Below, in pieces: positions 16,860 to 25,096 of a DNA stretch of 39,670 nt. The notes below the pieces were generated by a model. It worked only from the letters and a program-made list of their open reading frames with translations. It was not told where the DNA came from and made no database searches. The stretch is from Chitinophagaceae bacterium UBA5175. GTDB taxonomy: Bacteria > Bacteroidota > Bacteroidia > Chitinophagales > Chitinophagaceae. The DNA lies in contig DHWT01000323.1 in assembly GCA_002413325.1 (NCBI GenBank), positions 1 to 39,670 on the forward strand, given 5' to 3'. Each line of letters opens with the position of its first letter. Position 1 is the first letter of the stretch. The translations under genes were made by a program, and so were the position numbers.

Positions 16860-16903
16860 CGCTTAAAATCCGTCTAAGATTCGTCTAAGATTCGCTTGGA
16901 ATC
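16860..16903. repeat. Four 11-bp tandem repeats
   Basis: CGCTTAAAATC, CGTCTAAGATT, CGTCTAAGATT and CGCTTGGAATC follow one another without a gap (consensus CGYYTRRRATY). The array begins 17 bp upstream of the minus-strand start codon at 16843, so it lies in the promoter or 5' UTR of that operon. Confidence 0.75.
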
Positions 16904-17060
16904 TGCCCGAACACCATCCGGATCTAATTTGTCAACTCAAACCGCGTTTGTCTTTTACTTTTTTTCAGGCGTCGGGCCCGCTGCATTCCTCATCTAGAAT
17001 CGGCCTGCAGCATGACGCCTGTTCTTCAAAACTGCGGATTGAAATAAATTATTTTATCGC

Positions 17061-17150
17061 TGCATCATGTTGCCTCATGATGCGTCACGTTGCGTCAACT
17101 TGCTTTAGGCTGCTTCGAATTGCTTCATGTTGCTTTCATCTGCCCGATTC
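17061..17150. repeat. Nine 10-bp tandem repeats starting TGC
   Basis: Nine consecutive decamers begin TGC and vary around TGCNTCATGT; examples are TGCATCATGT, TGCCTCATGA, TGCGTCACGT and TGCTTCATGT. The period equals about one helical turn and is not a multiple of three, which argues against coding. The array is in the 582-bp gene-free stretch (16844-17425) between the minus-strand DUF5675 operon and the plus-strand HTH gene. Apart from the two arrays and the hairpin at 17383, nothing else was seen in that stretch. Confidence 0.8.
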
Positions 17151-17382
17151 GAAAGAAAATTTTTACCTCTTTCAACATAATCGGAAATGTCTCCGCTATC
17201 ACTTGCGCAAAAAATTGGTGCTTGATAAAAAAATTTAGGTAGTCGAAGAAATAAATCTCTCGGAGGCTCCGAAATGGATTTAAAAAAGGAATGAATATTT
17301 GTTCTGTCAAGCGAAACGCCAGTAGAAAATGAATCCATTCTTCATATGACCTCCCTCTCGTTTGCCATAGATATGGAGAATC

Positions 17383-17407
17383 CCCCTGGCCGTTTTTACG
17401 GCCGGGG
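17383..17407 (+). promoter_or_regulatory. GC-rich hairpin just upstream of the HTH gene
   Basis: CCCC (17383-17386) and GGCCGT (17388-17393) pair with ACGGCC (17398-17403) and GGGG (17404-17407) around a TTTT loop, with one bulged T. It ends 18 bp before the ATG at 17426 and is followed by TTTATTAAAAA. It may be a terminator shielding the HTH gene from upstream transcription or a 5' UTR control element. Confidence 0.5.
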
Positions 17408-17425
17408 TTTATTAAAAATCTGATT

Positions 17426-17659
17426 ATGAACAATGAAAAACCGGAAGAAATCTGGATCGATAAGCAGGAAATTATGATGCGTTTGCATATCAGTAACCGC
17501 ACACTGCAAACCTGGAGAAGTAAAGGAATTCTCCCTTTCTCGCGTATCCGAAAGAAAATTTATTACAAGGAATCAGACCTGATAAATTTATTGAATAGCC
17601 ACGTGAGGCACAATCCAAATTCGTTGACGAAGCGGACAAGGTCCGGAAATTCATCCTGA
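17426..17659 (+). CDS. Helix-turn-helix (excisionase/HTH_17-like) DNA-binding protein
   Basis: The 77-residue protein consists almost wholly of a winged-helix MerR/excisionase-type domain. It reads IDKQEIMMRLHISNRTLQTW (helix-turn-helix), RSKGILPFSRIRKKIYYKESDL (wing) and then a basic tail. This layout is common in Bacteroidota mobile elements. It precedes the DUF6266 gene by 60 bp on the same strand. It may regulate that gene or the divergent operon across the repeat-rich spacer. Confidence 0.8.
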   Translation: MNNEKPEEIWIDKQEIMMRLHISNRTLQTWRSKGILPFSRIRKKIYYKESDLINLLNSHVRHNPNSLTKRTRSGNSS

Positions 17660-17719
17660 GTGAGGCAAATATTTAATTATATCTAAAACCCCAAATATTC
17701 AATATATAAAATTTATTTT

Positions 17720-18352
17720 ATGAAATATCAAGACAATTCATTTCCCTTTCTTTTCAGCGGAAAAATCGGAAATGTCGTAGGCAGAGTCATCAACGGAAAA
17801 CAGTATATATCTAAATTACCAAGTCCCAGAAAAAGCAAGCCTACCATCCGTGAGTTGGAAATCCGGCGGAAATTCGCCATGGCCATTCGATTTTTAAAGC
17901 AAGCGGTTCCGGTTCTCAAAAAATATAATGAGCTGAATGGCAAAAGCGGATTTAATAAAGCCGTATCTCATCTTATACGTCATGCCATTCAGGGAACCCA
18001 TCCGGATCAGCGCATCGACTTCAGCCAGGTAATACTTGGGGAGGGAATCCTCCATAATCCCCGGACTTATCATATGCGATCATCGGCAAAAGGTCTCCTG
18101 GAATTTGGCTGGACCTGTGAAATGATGAAACGCAGCAGATCGAAATCAGACAGGATCTTCGTTTTAGTCTATAACGAGGCGACACATCAATACAAATACG
18201 AACTATCCGGCCCCGAGCGCCGGGAACGACAATTTCTGATGAATGTTTCCCGTTTCAGCGGCCAACAAATTCAAGTCTGGTTCGGATTTTCGTCCGCAAA
18301 CGGTGCACTTGTTTCCAATTCCGTGTATGCCGGTAGCATAAAGGTTATATAG
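17720..18352 (+). CDS. DUF6266-family protein
   Basis: The 210-residue protein has the family-type N-terminus: GKIGNVVGRVINGKQYI, then KLPSPRKSKPTIRELEIRRKFAMAIRFLK. The remainder is beta-rich (LLEFGWTCEMMKRS, RIFVLVYNEATHQYKYEL, QIQVWFGFSSANGALVSNSVY), as in other members. The function is unknown; members occur widely in Bacteroidota, often beside HTH proteins and phage-like genes. There is no signal peptide. A strong terminator follows 32 bp after the stop. Confidence 0.75.
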   Translation: MKYQDNSFPFLFSGKIGNVVGRVINGKQYISKLPSPRKSKPTIRELEIRRKFAMAIRFLKQAVPVLKKYNELNGKSGFNKAVSHLIRHAIQGTHPDQRIDFSQVILGEGILHNPRTYHMRSSAKGLLEFGWTCEMMKRSRSKSDRIFVLVYNEATHQYKYELSGPERRERQFLMNVSRFSGQQIQVWFGFSSANGALVSNSVYAGSIKVI

Positions 18353-18383
18353 GACCCGTTTTAATCCTTACCTGTGAAAAATG

Positions 18384-18410
18384 AGCCGCCGAAGGGCGGC
18401 TTTATTGTGT
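18384..18410 (+). terminator. Intrinsic terminator after the DUF6266 gene
   Basis: AGCCGCC (18384-18390), a GAAG loop and GGCGGCT (18395-18401) are followed by TTATTGTGTC and then TTTT. The stem is GC-rich and well placed to end the HTH-DUF6266 transcript. The remaining bases to 18674 hold no gene that I can support. Confidence 0.75.
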
Positions 18411-18674
18411 CTTTTACAACATATCTGCCGTCATCAGCTGATACAGCGGGGTATCCTTTTAATTTCGAACTACAAATTCCTCTTCCGCTCTAAACCATCT
18501 TTCACTCAACTGAAAATAGTGAAGCTTTCTGCGTTGTTTTGTCATAACCTAATTTTAAGTAATAAATTCATTTGCCAATTTAGTCCAGCCATTCAGGCGG
18601 CTGGTACAGAGATGGCAAGAATCTTCCTCATGTTAGATTAATAAGGGGAGCTGAAACAAAACTTTTTATCAAAA

Positions 18675-19616
18675 TTAGTTACAATTTCTTTTAATCAACT
18701 CATAAGAGTAGGAATATCCTAATTCTCCGGCTTTACTAAAATCTAAACAAGCCCGGTCTTTTTGCCCTAAATAAATTTCAATATTTGCCCTATTTAGATA
18801 TGCAGTTATGACTAAATTCTTATTGTCGGAACCAATTTTTATAACAACACTATAATCATCTATCGCACCATGATAGTTTTCTAATGCACCTTTAGCTATT
18901 CCTCTATTAAGATATGCCTCTGTGTAAGATGGATCTGACTGTATTGCTTTATTATAATCTTCAATGCCGCCCTGATAATCATGTTTAGCTCCTTTAAAAT
19001 CCAAGTTTAAATTAGATTTCAAATTCCCGCGTTTAAAAAAAGGGCTGCTTTTTGAAAAACTATAAATGATTGAATTAGTGTAATCATCTTGAGCACCAAT
19101 ATTATCCCCCAATTTTTTAAATTTGATATCTCCTCTCAACTCATAAGCCTCGCCGTATTCGGAATTAAATTCGATTGCCTTATTCAAATCGATTAGAGCA
19201 CCTTGGTAGTCAAATAATTCATATTTTGCTTTGGCCCTGTTCAAATATCCAACATAGTATTTTGGATTTAGGATTAAAACCCTATCAAAATCTAATATTG
19301 CATTTTTATAGTCCTTTTGTTTAAATCTTGTTTCCCCTCTAAACTCATAAGAAGATAAATACGTAGGATCCAATGCTATTGCCTTATTAAAATCAGACAT
19401 TGCCCCCCTATAATCTTCCAAATTACTTTTAGATATTCCCCTATTTACATATGAGGTAATATCTCTAGGGTTATCTTCAATTACTTTACTGAAGAGACGA
19501 ATAGCCTCAACATTGTCCTTACCCATTTGCATTATGGCATCTAAATATAGTTTCGATTGACAATTGGATTTTAGAACAACACAAGTCATTATTAAATAAA
19601 ACAAATATTTTTTCAT
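18675..19616 (-). CDS. Exported tetratricopeptide-repeat (TPR) protein
   Basis: The 313-residue protein starts with a signal sequence (MKKYLFYLIMTCVVLKSNCQS). It is then built of TPR units of about 34 residues, each with a Y-x-NRG/A, DY-x-GA and L-x-P-x-Y pattern; six to eight units can be read (e.g. AIALDPTYLSSYEFRGETRF, RVLILNPKYYVGYLNRAKAK). TPR superhelices mediate protein-protein contacts, so it is likely a periplasmic scaffold. The gene is AT-rich and stands alone, with 197 bp to the next gene. Confidence 0.85.
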   Translation of the reverse strand: MKKYLFYLIMTCVVLKSNCQSKLYLDAIMQMGKDNVEAIRLFSKVIEDNPRDITSYVNRGISKSNLEDYRGAMSDFNKAIALDPTYLSSYEFRGETRFKQKDYKNAILDFDRVLILNPKYYVGYLNRAKAKYELFDYQGALIDLNKAIEFNSEYGEAYELRGDIKFKKLGDNIGAQDDYTNSIIYSFSKSSPFFKRGNLKSNLNLDFKGAKHDYQGGIEDYNKAIQSDPSYTEAYLNRGIAKGALENYHGAIDDYSVVIKIGSDNKNLVITAYLNRANIEIYLGQKDRACLDFSKAGELGYSYSYELIKRNCN

Positions 19617-19813
19617 ATATCTGATTTTTATATCCTAAATATCCATGCTATTTCACCAGCATCATAATCTGCCAGAATCTCTCTAACTATAACGTCATTT
19701 ATTATCTCTCAATTTTAAAATTTGATCAAATCTCAATCCCATTTCGATATGATTTTGCTTGATTTTATATCAGTTTGAAACAACTTAGAATTCAAAATAT
19801 AATTCTATCCTTT

Positions 19814-20728
19814 TTAGTAAACTTTTCTCAAAATCACAGCAGACTCGTTTATATCATCAAGCTTATATCTCGATTTCTTTCCAGCCTTAGCTAAAATCAA
19901 AATTTTGCCTTTAACTTCCCACTGTCCGATATCACCTTGTGTCGAAGGGAAATAATTATCCTGGTACGAATAACTTGAATAAAAATCTATAAATCCTAAC
20001 TCTGATCTGTTATAGGGACGACGACATAAAAACAGGCTACTATCTGTTCTGTTTTGTTCGATGTACCATCTGCCAGCCATCTTCTTGGATTCATCATTAA
20101 AATGCGAACCCACATGCACAGTATTTTGAATATTACCATTGCGATAAATTGAAATAGAGTCAGTGATAATAGACATTGGCTCATATCTATTTATATGAAT
20201 CATCGACTTCCCAAATTCCCAAGGCCCTGTTCTCAGGCCTCCCGAATAGTTTCCTATGGAAGAATTCTCAATCCATATCCCTTCCTTTTTCAATGGCCAT
20301 ATACAATTTTTACAAAACCAGTCTTGAGTAAGCCCCTTATCCCCATAAGGATCATTTACCATATCCGGTACAGACAATAAATTATAATCAGCTGGATTAT
20401 CTCTGTCAACCATAAATACGCCAATTCCGGTTACGTTCATATTGTCATCATATCTTACAAAACAAACCGAAGTATCCGAATTCATATAAAATTCCTCAAC
20501 TAATTTGTTTGAAATCCTTGAGAAGACAGACTTCTTAATTAGCCTCTGATTAAAACCAATTCTTAATTCTGTAGTATAATAGATGGAATCAAGCTTGAAA
20601 GAAACTTCACCATTGACAATTTGGATATCTTTTGATTTTTGTGCAAGAAGATTTAAGGCCTGGAATAAGAGAAATAAAAATAATAACTGGATTTTGCGAT
20701 ATTTTACCTTTGTAATGATCGTTATCAT
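19814..20728 (-). CDS. Exported hypothetical protein
   Basis: The frame is open from 20758, but the ATG at 20728 (MITIITKVKYRKIQ) gives a normal signal peptide with the hydrophobic core LLFLFLLFQALNLLAQ. The mature 280-290 residues are beta-rich, with an unusual pair of cysteines (WFCKNCIWPL) and a repeat-like GPWEFGK / GRWYIEQ / GQWEVKGK pattern. That pattern resembles the W-x-hydrophobic strands of Bacteroidota lipocalin-like or MORN-like proteins. No family is assigned. The gene is AT-rich like its neighbour. Confidence 0.6.
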   Translation of the reverse strand: MITIITKVKYRKIQLLFLFLLFQALNLLAQKSKDIQIVNGEVSFKLDSIYYTTELRIGFNQRLIKKSVFSRISNKLVEEFYMNSDTSVCFVRYDDNMNVTGIGVFMVDRDNPADYNLLSVPDMVNDPYGDKGLTQDWFCKNCIWPLKKEGIWIENSSIGNYSGGLRTGPWEFGKSMIHINRYEPMSIITDSISIYRNGNIQNTVHVGSHFNDESKKMAGRWYIEQNRTDSSLFLCRRPYNRSELGFIDFYSSYSYQDNYFPSTQGDIGQWEVKGKILILAKAGKKSRYKLDDINESAVILRKVY

Positions 20729-21011
20729 ATAAGTTTTAACGCGGCAAGTCACTACCATTGAAGAAGTTAAAAACGAGAATAGAAAATAATTATTGCTAAT
20801 AGATTCCAGTTTTCTAGATTTTCAAACTCTATATAAATATTTATACTTAGTCTCTTACTCTGAGGCCTTTTCTAATACCATAGATTAGCCTTTGTAGTCA
20901 TATTGTAAAAACTATTAAAAGATCGTCGATTTTGAACGTAGCCGCTGGCTTTGGATTTACCGACCCCTTATAAACTGAACAGTTTTCTAAATGTAGTTTC
21001 GCCTTCCAATT

Positions 21012-21686
21012 TCAAACCGCCCGTCTTTGGGTATTCGTATGATAGCACTCACGACATTCAGGAATTTTGACACTGGTATCTGCTTCGTCACCACAACTAT
21101 GACAAAAATTCTCTTCGTAATCCGCGTTACCATAAAGATTCCAGGAATTATAACATGATTTACATAAAGGACGTAAGGGGTTATATGAAACAGAGGCCCC
21201 GCATCTTATACAAAACCCGGCATCTTCATGACCGGAATGTCTGCCGGGCATATGAATTTCCACAATGTCACTTTTGTCAATAATATATTCTGCTTCTCTC
21301 TTTGCAGCTTCATAAAGCGCTGTATCTGTTTTTCTGTCTACAAAAACACCCATCTCAATGTTGTTTCTGGCAGAAAAATCAAAGAAATTCATGGAAGAAA
21401 TAACCATTGATTCCTCATTGTAGTAGCATTTGGCATGTAAGTGTTCCAGAAAGCTGATGTGTAAGCCTTTAATCAAAGAAAGGAGCCCGAGCTGTTGGTC
21501 TTTGGGAATTGTCTTTCCAAAAACCAGGTCAACTTTGACCTTAGATTTAATTGCCTCACTAATACGGTCAGCAAAAATTTCTGAGATTTGGATATAGGGG
21601 GAAATCAGGACGATCCTTTGTTTCGCATTTCTGATAATCTTCTCAATACTTGCATTGATCTCTGAGGTTGTGAGGAATTCGGCCAT
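21012..21686 (-). CDS. PLD-family nuclease-like protein with two C-terminal zinc ribbons
   Basis: The frame is open from 21725; MAEFLTTSEINASIEKII at 21686 is the likely start. The PLD core has one H-x-K motif, HLHAKCYYN (H97, K99 counted from 21725), followed by SSMNFFDFS, the S/N part of the HKD signature. A single HKD implies a dimer, as in BfiI-type nucleases. The C-terminus has two C-x2-C pairs per ribbon (C172/175 with C188/191, C208/211 with C224/227). It probably cuts or binds nucleic acid. It lies divergently next to the restriction-modification operon, so a defence or DNA-repair role is likely. Confidence 0.75.
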   Translation of the reverse strand: MAEFLTTSEINASIEKIIRNAKQRIVLISPYIQISEIFADRISEAIKSKVKVDLVFGKTIPKDQQLGLLSLIKGLHISFLEHLHAKCYYNEESMVISSMNFFDFSARNNIEMGVFVDRKTDTALYEAAKREAEYIIDKSDIVEIHMPGRHSGHEDAGFCIRCGASVSYNPLRPLCKSCYNSWNLYGNADYEENFCHSCGDEADTSVKIPECRECYHTNTQRRAV

Positions 21687-21917
21687 AGTCAATGGATTTT
21701 GTCCATTTTGAACGTGAATTCGCACAAACTATTGCATTTTTTAAATTCTGTCGAGTCTTGAAGAAAAACTAAACGTCCCCCTTTGGAGTCTTTAGTTGCG
21801 GCAGAACATTACTTTTGACAATAATGTCTTACTCACTTCTAAGTAAGCATAACATGAAATTCATATCATTGATCTGAAGAGTTATGATCTACAGAATACT
21901 AATTTATTTGGATTAAA

Positions 21918-21932
21918 ACTAATACTATTAGT
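21918..21932 (+). promoter_or_regulatory. Palindromic operator upstream of vsr (shared motif, copy 1)
   Basis: ACTAATA-C-TATTAGT is a perfect 7+1+7 inverted repeat. It is followed by ATATTAGC, a likely -7 promoter region (TAnnTT-like). It ends 38 bp before the vsr ATG. The same arrangement precedes both imuA copies (27804 and 35850). Confidence 0.6.
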
Positions 21933-21970
21933 ATATTAGCATTTTGCCCGGGATATCTACCTTTAACGGG

Positions 21971-22396
21971 ATGGATGTTTTGACTAAGGAACAAAGGAGA
22001 AAAAATATGCAATCTATCCGTAGTACGGATACGAAAGCAGAGATTTCTTTAGCTAAAGCTTTATGGGCAAAGGGCTACAGGTACCGGAAAAACGATAAGA
22101 CAGTTTTTGGAAAACCGGACCTGACTTTTAAAGGATTAAGGATTGCCGTTTTTGTTGACAGTGAATTTTTTCACGGCAAAGACTGGGAAATTCAGAAAAA
22201 CAGAATAAAGACTAACCGGGGGTTCTGGTGGAAGAAGATTGAGGGGAATATGAAACGCGACCTTTTAGTTATCAACAAATTGGAGTCTGATGGGTGGATA
22301 GTATTACGGTTCTGGGATAAGGAAATCCTGAAAAATTCAGCAAATTGCATAAACAAAATAGTGGACGCTGTTAATTTGAGAAAAAATGGCCATTAA
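21971..22396 (+). CDS. vsr: Very short patch repair endonuclease (Vsr family, variant)
   Basis: The 141-residue protein starts MDVLTKEQRRKNMQSIRSTD, the standard Vsr N-terminus; an upstream TTG at 21944 is less likely. The nuclease core is GKPDLTFKGLRIAVFVDSEFFHG, with D50 and H68 matching the catalytic D51 and H69 of E. coli Vsr. WWKKIEGNMKRD and GWIVLRFW are also family segments. It nicks next to T in T:G mismatches made by deamination of 5-methylcytosine. The usual zinc-binding cysteines (HGCFWHGHDC) are replaced (DSEFFHGKDW). It overlaps the methyltransferase start by 11 bp. Confidence 0.88.
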   Translation: MDVLTKEQRRKNMQSIRSTDTKAEISLAKALWAKGYRYRKNDKTVFGKPDLTFKGLRIAVFVDSEFFHGKDWEIQKNRIKTNRGFWWKKIEGNMKRDLLVINKLESDGWIVLRFWDKEILKNSANCINKIVDAVNLRKNGH

Positions 22397-23588
22397 GTAT
22401 TCAAAAGTCCGTGAGAAACTGAACCTGGAGGTTGATAACAAATCAGACTTTGATCTGGCTAATCTGACCCATTATCTGCAGAATCATAAAAACGGGGTGT
22501 CCCAGTATTTTAGACCGGCTGCAACAAAATATCTATCGCTATTACATGAAAAGCTGAATATTGTCGAAGAACCGGATTTCCAATATTATCTCCCTATTCA
22601 ATGGGATATACCATTCCCTCCTCCCGAAAAACCTAAATTCAAATTCATCGACCTGTTTGCGGGAATTGGCGGTATCAGACTGGCTTACCAGAACCTTGGC
22701 GGTAAGTGTGTCTTTACGAGCGAATGGAATAACTATGCCAAGAAAACTTATGAAGCCAATTTCGGAGAAGTGCCGTTCGGGGATATTACGAAAATTAAAG
22801 AGAGTGACATACCTGATCATGACATCCTGGTTGCCGGATTTCCCTGTCAGCCCTTTTCCATTGCCGGTGTTTCAAAGAAGAATGCTTTAGGCAGAGCACA
22901 TGGTTTTCTGGATGAAACCCAGGGTACTTTGTTTTTCGACCTTGCCCGGATTATTCAGGAAAAACAACCCAAGGCCTTTATGTTGGAAAATGTAAAAAAC
23001 CTCGTTTCCCATGATAAGGGTAAAACTTTTAAGGTTATTTCCAACACATTAAGAGAACTGGGATATTCCATCTACACAAAAGTTTTAGACAGCAAACATT
23101 TTGTTCCCCAGCACAGAGAAAGAATAATTATTGTCGGGTTCAGACAGGAAATATATAAGGGCAGGGAAAAATTCGAATTTCCTGAGTTGCCGGAACCTTC
23201 ACGTACAATGAAAGAGATTCTGGAAACAAAGCCGGATCACAAATACACTTTAAGCAGTCTGCTGTGGCAATATCTTCAGAATTACTCTGCAAAACATAAA
23301 GAGAAAGGAAACGGTTTCGGATTCGGCCTCGTGGATAGGAACGGAATTTCAAGAACCATATCGGCCAGATACTATAAAGACGGTTCAGAAATACTTGTTC
23401 CACAGGAAACTAAAAATCCGCGACGTCTTACTCCCAGAGAATGTGCACGACTGCAGGGATTCCCGGATAGTTTCCTGATCCCGGTATCCGATACCCAGGC
23501 GTACAAGCAGTTTGGGAATTCGGTTACCGTGCCGTTGATTCAGGCGGTTGCAGAAAAAGTTGTCAAAGGACTTTTATCTAATAAATGA
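22386..23588 (+). CDS. dcm: DNA (cytosine-5) methyltransferase of a type II R-M system
   Basis: The 400-residue protein has all main C5-methyltransferase motifs: FIDLFAGIGG (motif I, 87-96), GFPCQPFS with catalytic C154 (motif IV), ENV (201-203, motif VI), QHRERI (motif VIII), RRLTPRECARLQGFPDSF (IX) and QFGNSV (X). An N-terminal extension of about 85 residues precedes motif I. It methylates C5 of cytosine in the host recognition site. The neighbouring restriction enzyme type suggests a CC(W/S)GG-like site, but this is inferred. Start and stop overlap vsr and the nuclease gene, giving one operon. Confidence 0.95.
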   Translation: MAIKYSKVREKLNLEVDNKSDFDLANLTHYLQNHKNGVSQYFRPAATKYLSLLHEKLNIVEEPDFQYYLPIQWDIPFPPPEKPKFKFIDLFAGIGGIRLAYQNLGGKCVFTSEWNNYAKKTYEANFGEVPFGDITKIKESDIPDHDILVAGFPCQPFSIAGVSKKNALGRAHGFLDETQGTLFFDLARIIQEKQPKAFMLENVKNLVSHDKGKTFKVISNTLRELGYSIYTKVLDSKHFVPQHRERIIIVGFRQEIYKGREKFEFPELPEPSRTMKEILETKPDHKYTLSSLLWQYLQNYSAKHKEKGNGFGFGLVDRNGISRTISARYYKDGSEILVPQETKNPRRLTPRECARLQGFPDSFLIPVSDTQAYKQFGNSVTVPLIQAVAEKVVKGLLSNK

Positions 23589-24895
23589 ATTTAGCCCGGC
23601 TTCAATCCATTTTTGCCGGTAACGGCTGTCAGAAGATCTATGTAAAAAAATTATCCCCGAACGATAACTCAAAGAATCAGGTTTACCTGGGTGGTAATTT
23701 CGAAATCCTGAATATTTTTCCCCTTTCATCAATTGAAACTGAAAGCGCCGGTGACTGGGAAAGAGAAAGATTTAAGGCGTCACTTAAATTTGGCTGGATA
23801 TCTGAAGAAGGGAAAATCTACCCGGCCCCACACGCACAGTTTATATTATATCCCAAATACCCGGAGGTTAGATTTTCCGGATTTCTCCTGGGCTGTGAAA
23901 AACCACCTTCAGAATTAATGACACAGCGAACGGCTGACAGACTGCTTTTACTTTCGATCACTGATAAAGGGATCGTAATCGGATATGTTACAGGTCCTAC
24001 AACTGAATTAGCAGGCGAATTTGAGAAATTGAACATTATTGATAAACTCGGGGTTTTTTCATTAATAGACCTTCCTCTAACTGTAAATAACAAACAACGT
24101 CTTATTGACGAATTAACCAGAATTCATAAAAAGGACTGGATTTTATCAAAACGTTTGGACAAATATGGTAATCTGTTGCCTTGTGATTCCCCAAATTGTG
24201 GCGGGTTTACATTAGAAGCTGAACTGGGTATAAAACCTAACGGCTTTTCAGAACCGGATTTTCTTGGATGGGAAATCAAGCAATTTGGAGTTACCAATTT
24301 TGAACACTTGGACAACTCTGTTATTACTCTCATGACGCCTGAGCCTACCGATGGATTTTATATATCTGATGGTGCTGAAGCATTTATTAATAAATATGGG
24401 TATGAAGATAAAAACGGAGTAGCCGACAGGAAAAACTTTGGAGGAATTCATAAATCCGGCTTAAAGCATCCCACAACAGGCTTGGAACTTAAGCTCGAAG
24501 GTTTTGACAGCCTGTCCGGGAAAATCAGAAGTGCAGATGGAATGATTGCCCTGGTAGATAAAAATAATAATATAGCAGCTTCCTGGGGTTTTGGTTCGTT
24601 ATTACTGCATTGGAACCGAAAACATAATCAGGCATGTTACCTGCCATCTATAAATAATAAAGAGAAAGAGAGAAAATATAAATATGGGAACAGAGCTATA
24701 TTAGGAATGGGAACCGATTTCCAACTTTTCCTGAAGGAAATGGCAATAGGGCATATTTATTATGATCCGGGCATCAAAATGGAAAACGTTTCTACAAATC
24801 CCAAAATCAAGAAGCGAAGCCAGTTTAGGATTAAGTCCAGTAACTTAAACAATCTCTATAAGGAACATGAAATTATTAATTTGATTGATAAGTAA
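23585..24895 (+). CDS. MvaI/BcnI-family type II restriction endonuclease
   Basis: The C-terminal half of this 436-residue protein carries the family signature NCGGFTLEAELGIKPNG and EPDFLGWEIKQ. The catalytic PD-(D/E)XK set can be read as E213 (upstream acid), D225, E230 and K232. Known members MvaI and BcnI act as monomers on CCWGG or CCSGG. The N-terminal ~180 residues are a separate domain, possibly for site recognition. ATGA overlap with the methyltransferase stop shows cotranscription. The Vsr gene in the same operon fits the need to repair deaminated methylcytosine at these sites. Confidence 0.88.
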   Translation: MNLARLQSIFAGNGCQKIYVKKLSPNDNSKNQVYLGGNFEILNIFPLSSIETESAGDWERERFKASLKFGWISEEGKIYPAPHAQFILYPKYPEVRFSGFLLGCEKPPSELMTQRTADRLLLLSITDKGIVIGYVTGPTTELAGEFEKLNIIDKLGVFSLIDLPLTVNNKQRLIDELTRIHKKDWILSKRLDKYGNLLPCDSPNCGGFTLEAELGIKPNGFSEPDFLGWEIKQFGVTNFEHLDNSVITLMTPEPTDGFYISDGAEAFINKYGYEDKNGVADRKNFGGIHKSGLKHPTTGLELKLEGFDSLSGKIRSADGMIALVDKNNNIAASWGFGSLLLHWNRKHNQACYLPSINNKEKERKYKYGNRAILGMGTDFQLFLKEMAIGHIYYDPGIKMENVSTNPKIKKRSQFRIKSSNLNNLYKEHEIINLIDK

Positions 24896-25096
24896 TAAAG
24901 ATATTTTCCAATTCAACTTTAATATCAATAGTTATATTTAGAAGATATTTAGAAATTTATAAATTTTCAGCACTCAACAACTAGTTAAATCACTAGTGTC
25001 GCAATGAAACTAGACATAGTGGCACAGGGCGGATTTAAAAAGGATTTCCGTGAATGTCAGCTTATATATACATGTTTCCAAATCAAATATTAGCAA

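Noticed and set aside
17105..17502. Two overlapping minus-strand frames opposite the HTH gene and the decamer array
   Set aside because: One is antisense to the HTH gene, the other is partly built from the 10-bp repeats, and neither has a domain or a signal sequence of quality.
18381..18641. Plus-strand frame of 86 codons after the DUF6266 gene
   Set aside because: It starts inside the terminator hairpin and has a composition unlike a real protein.
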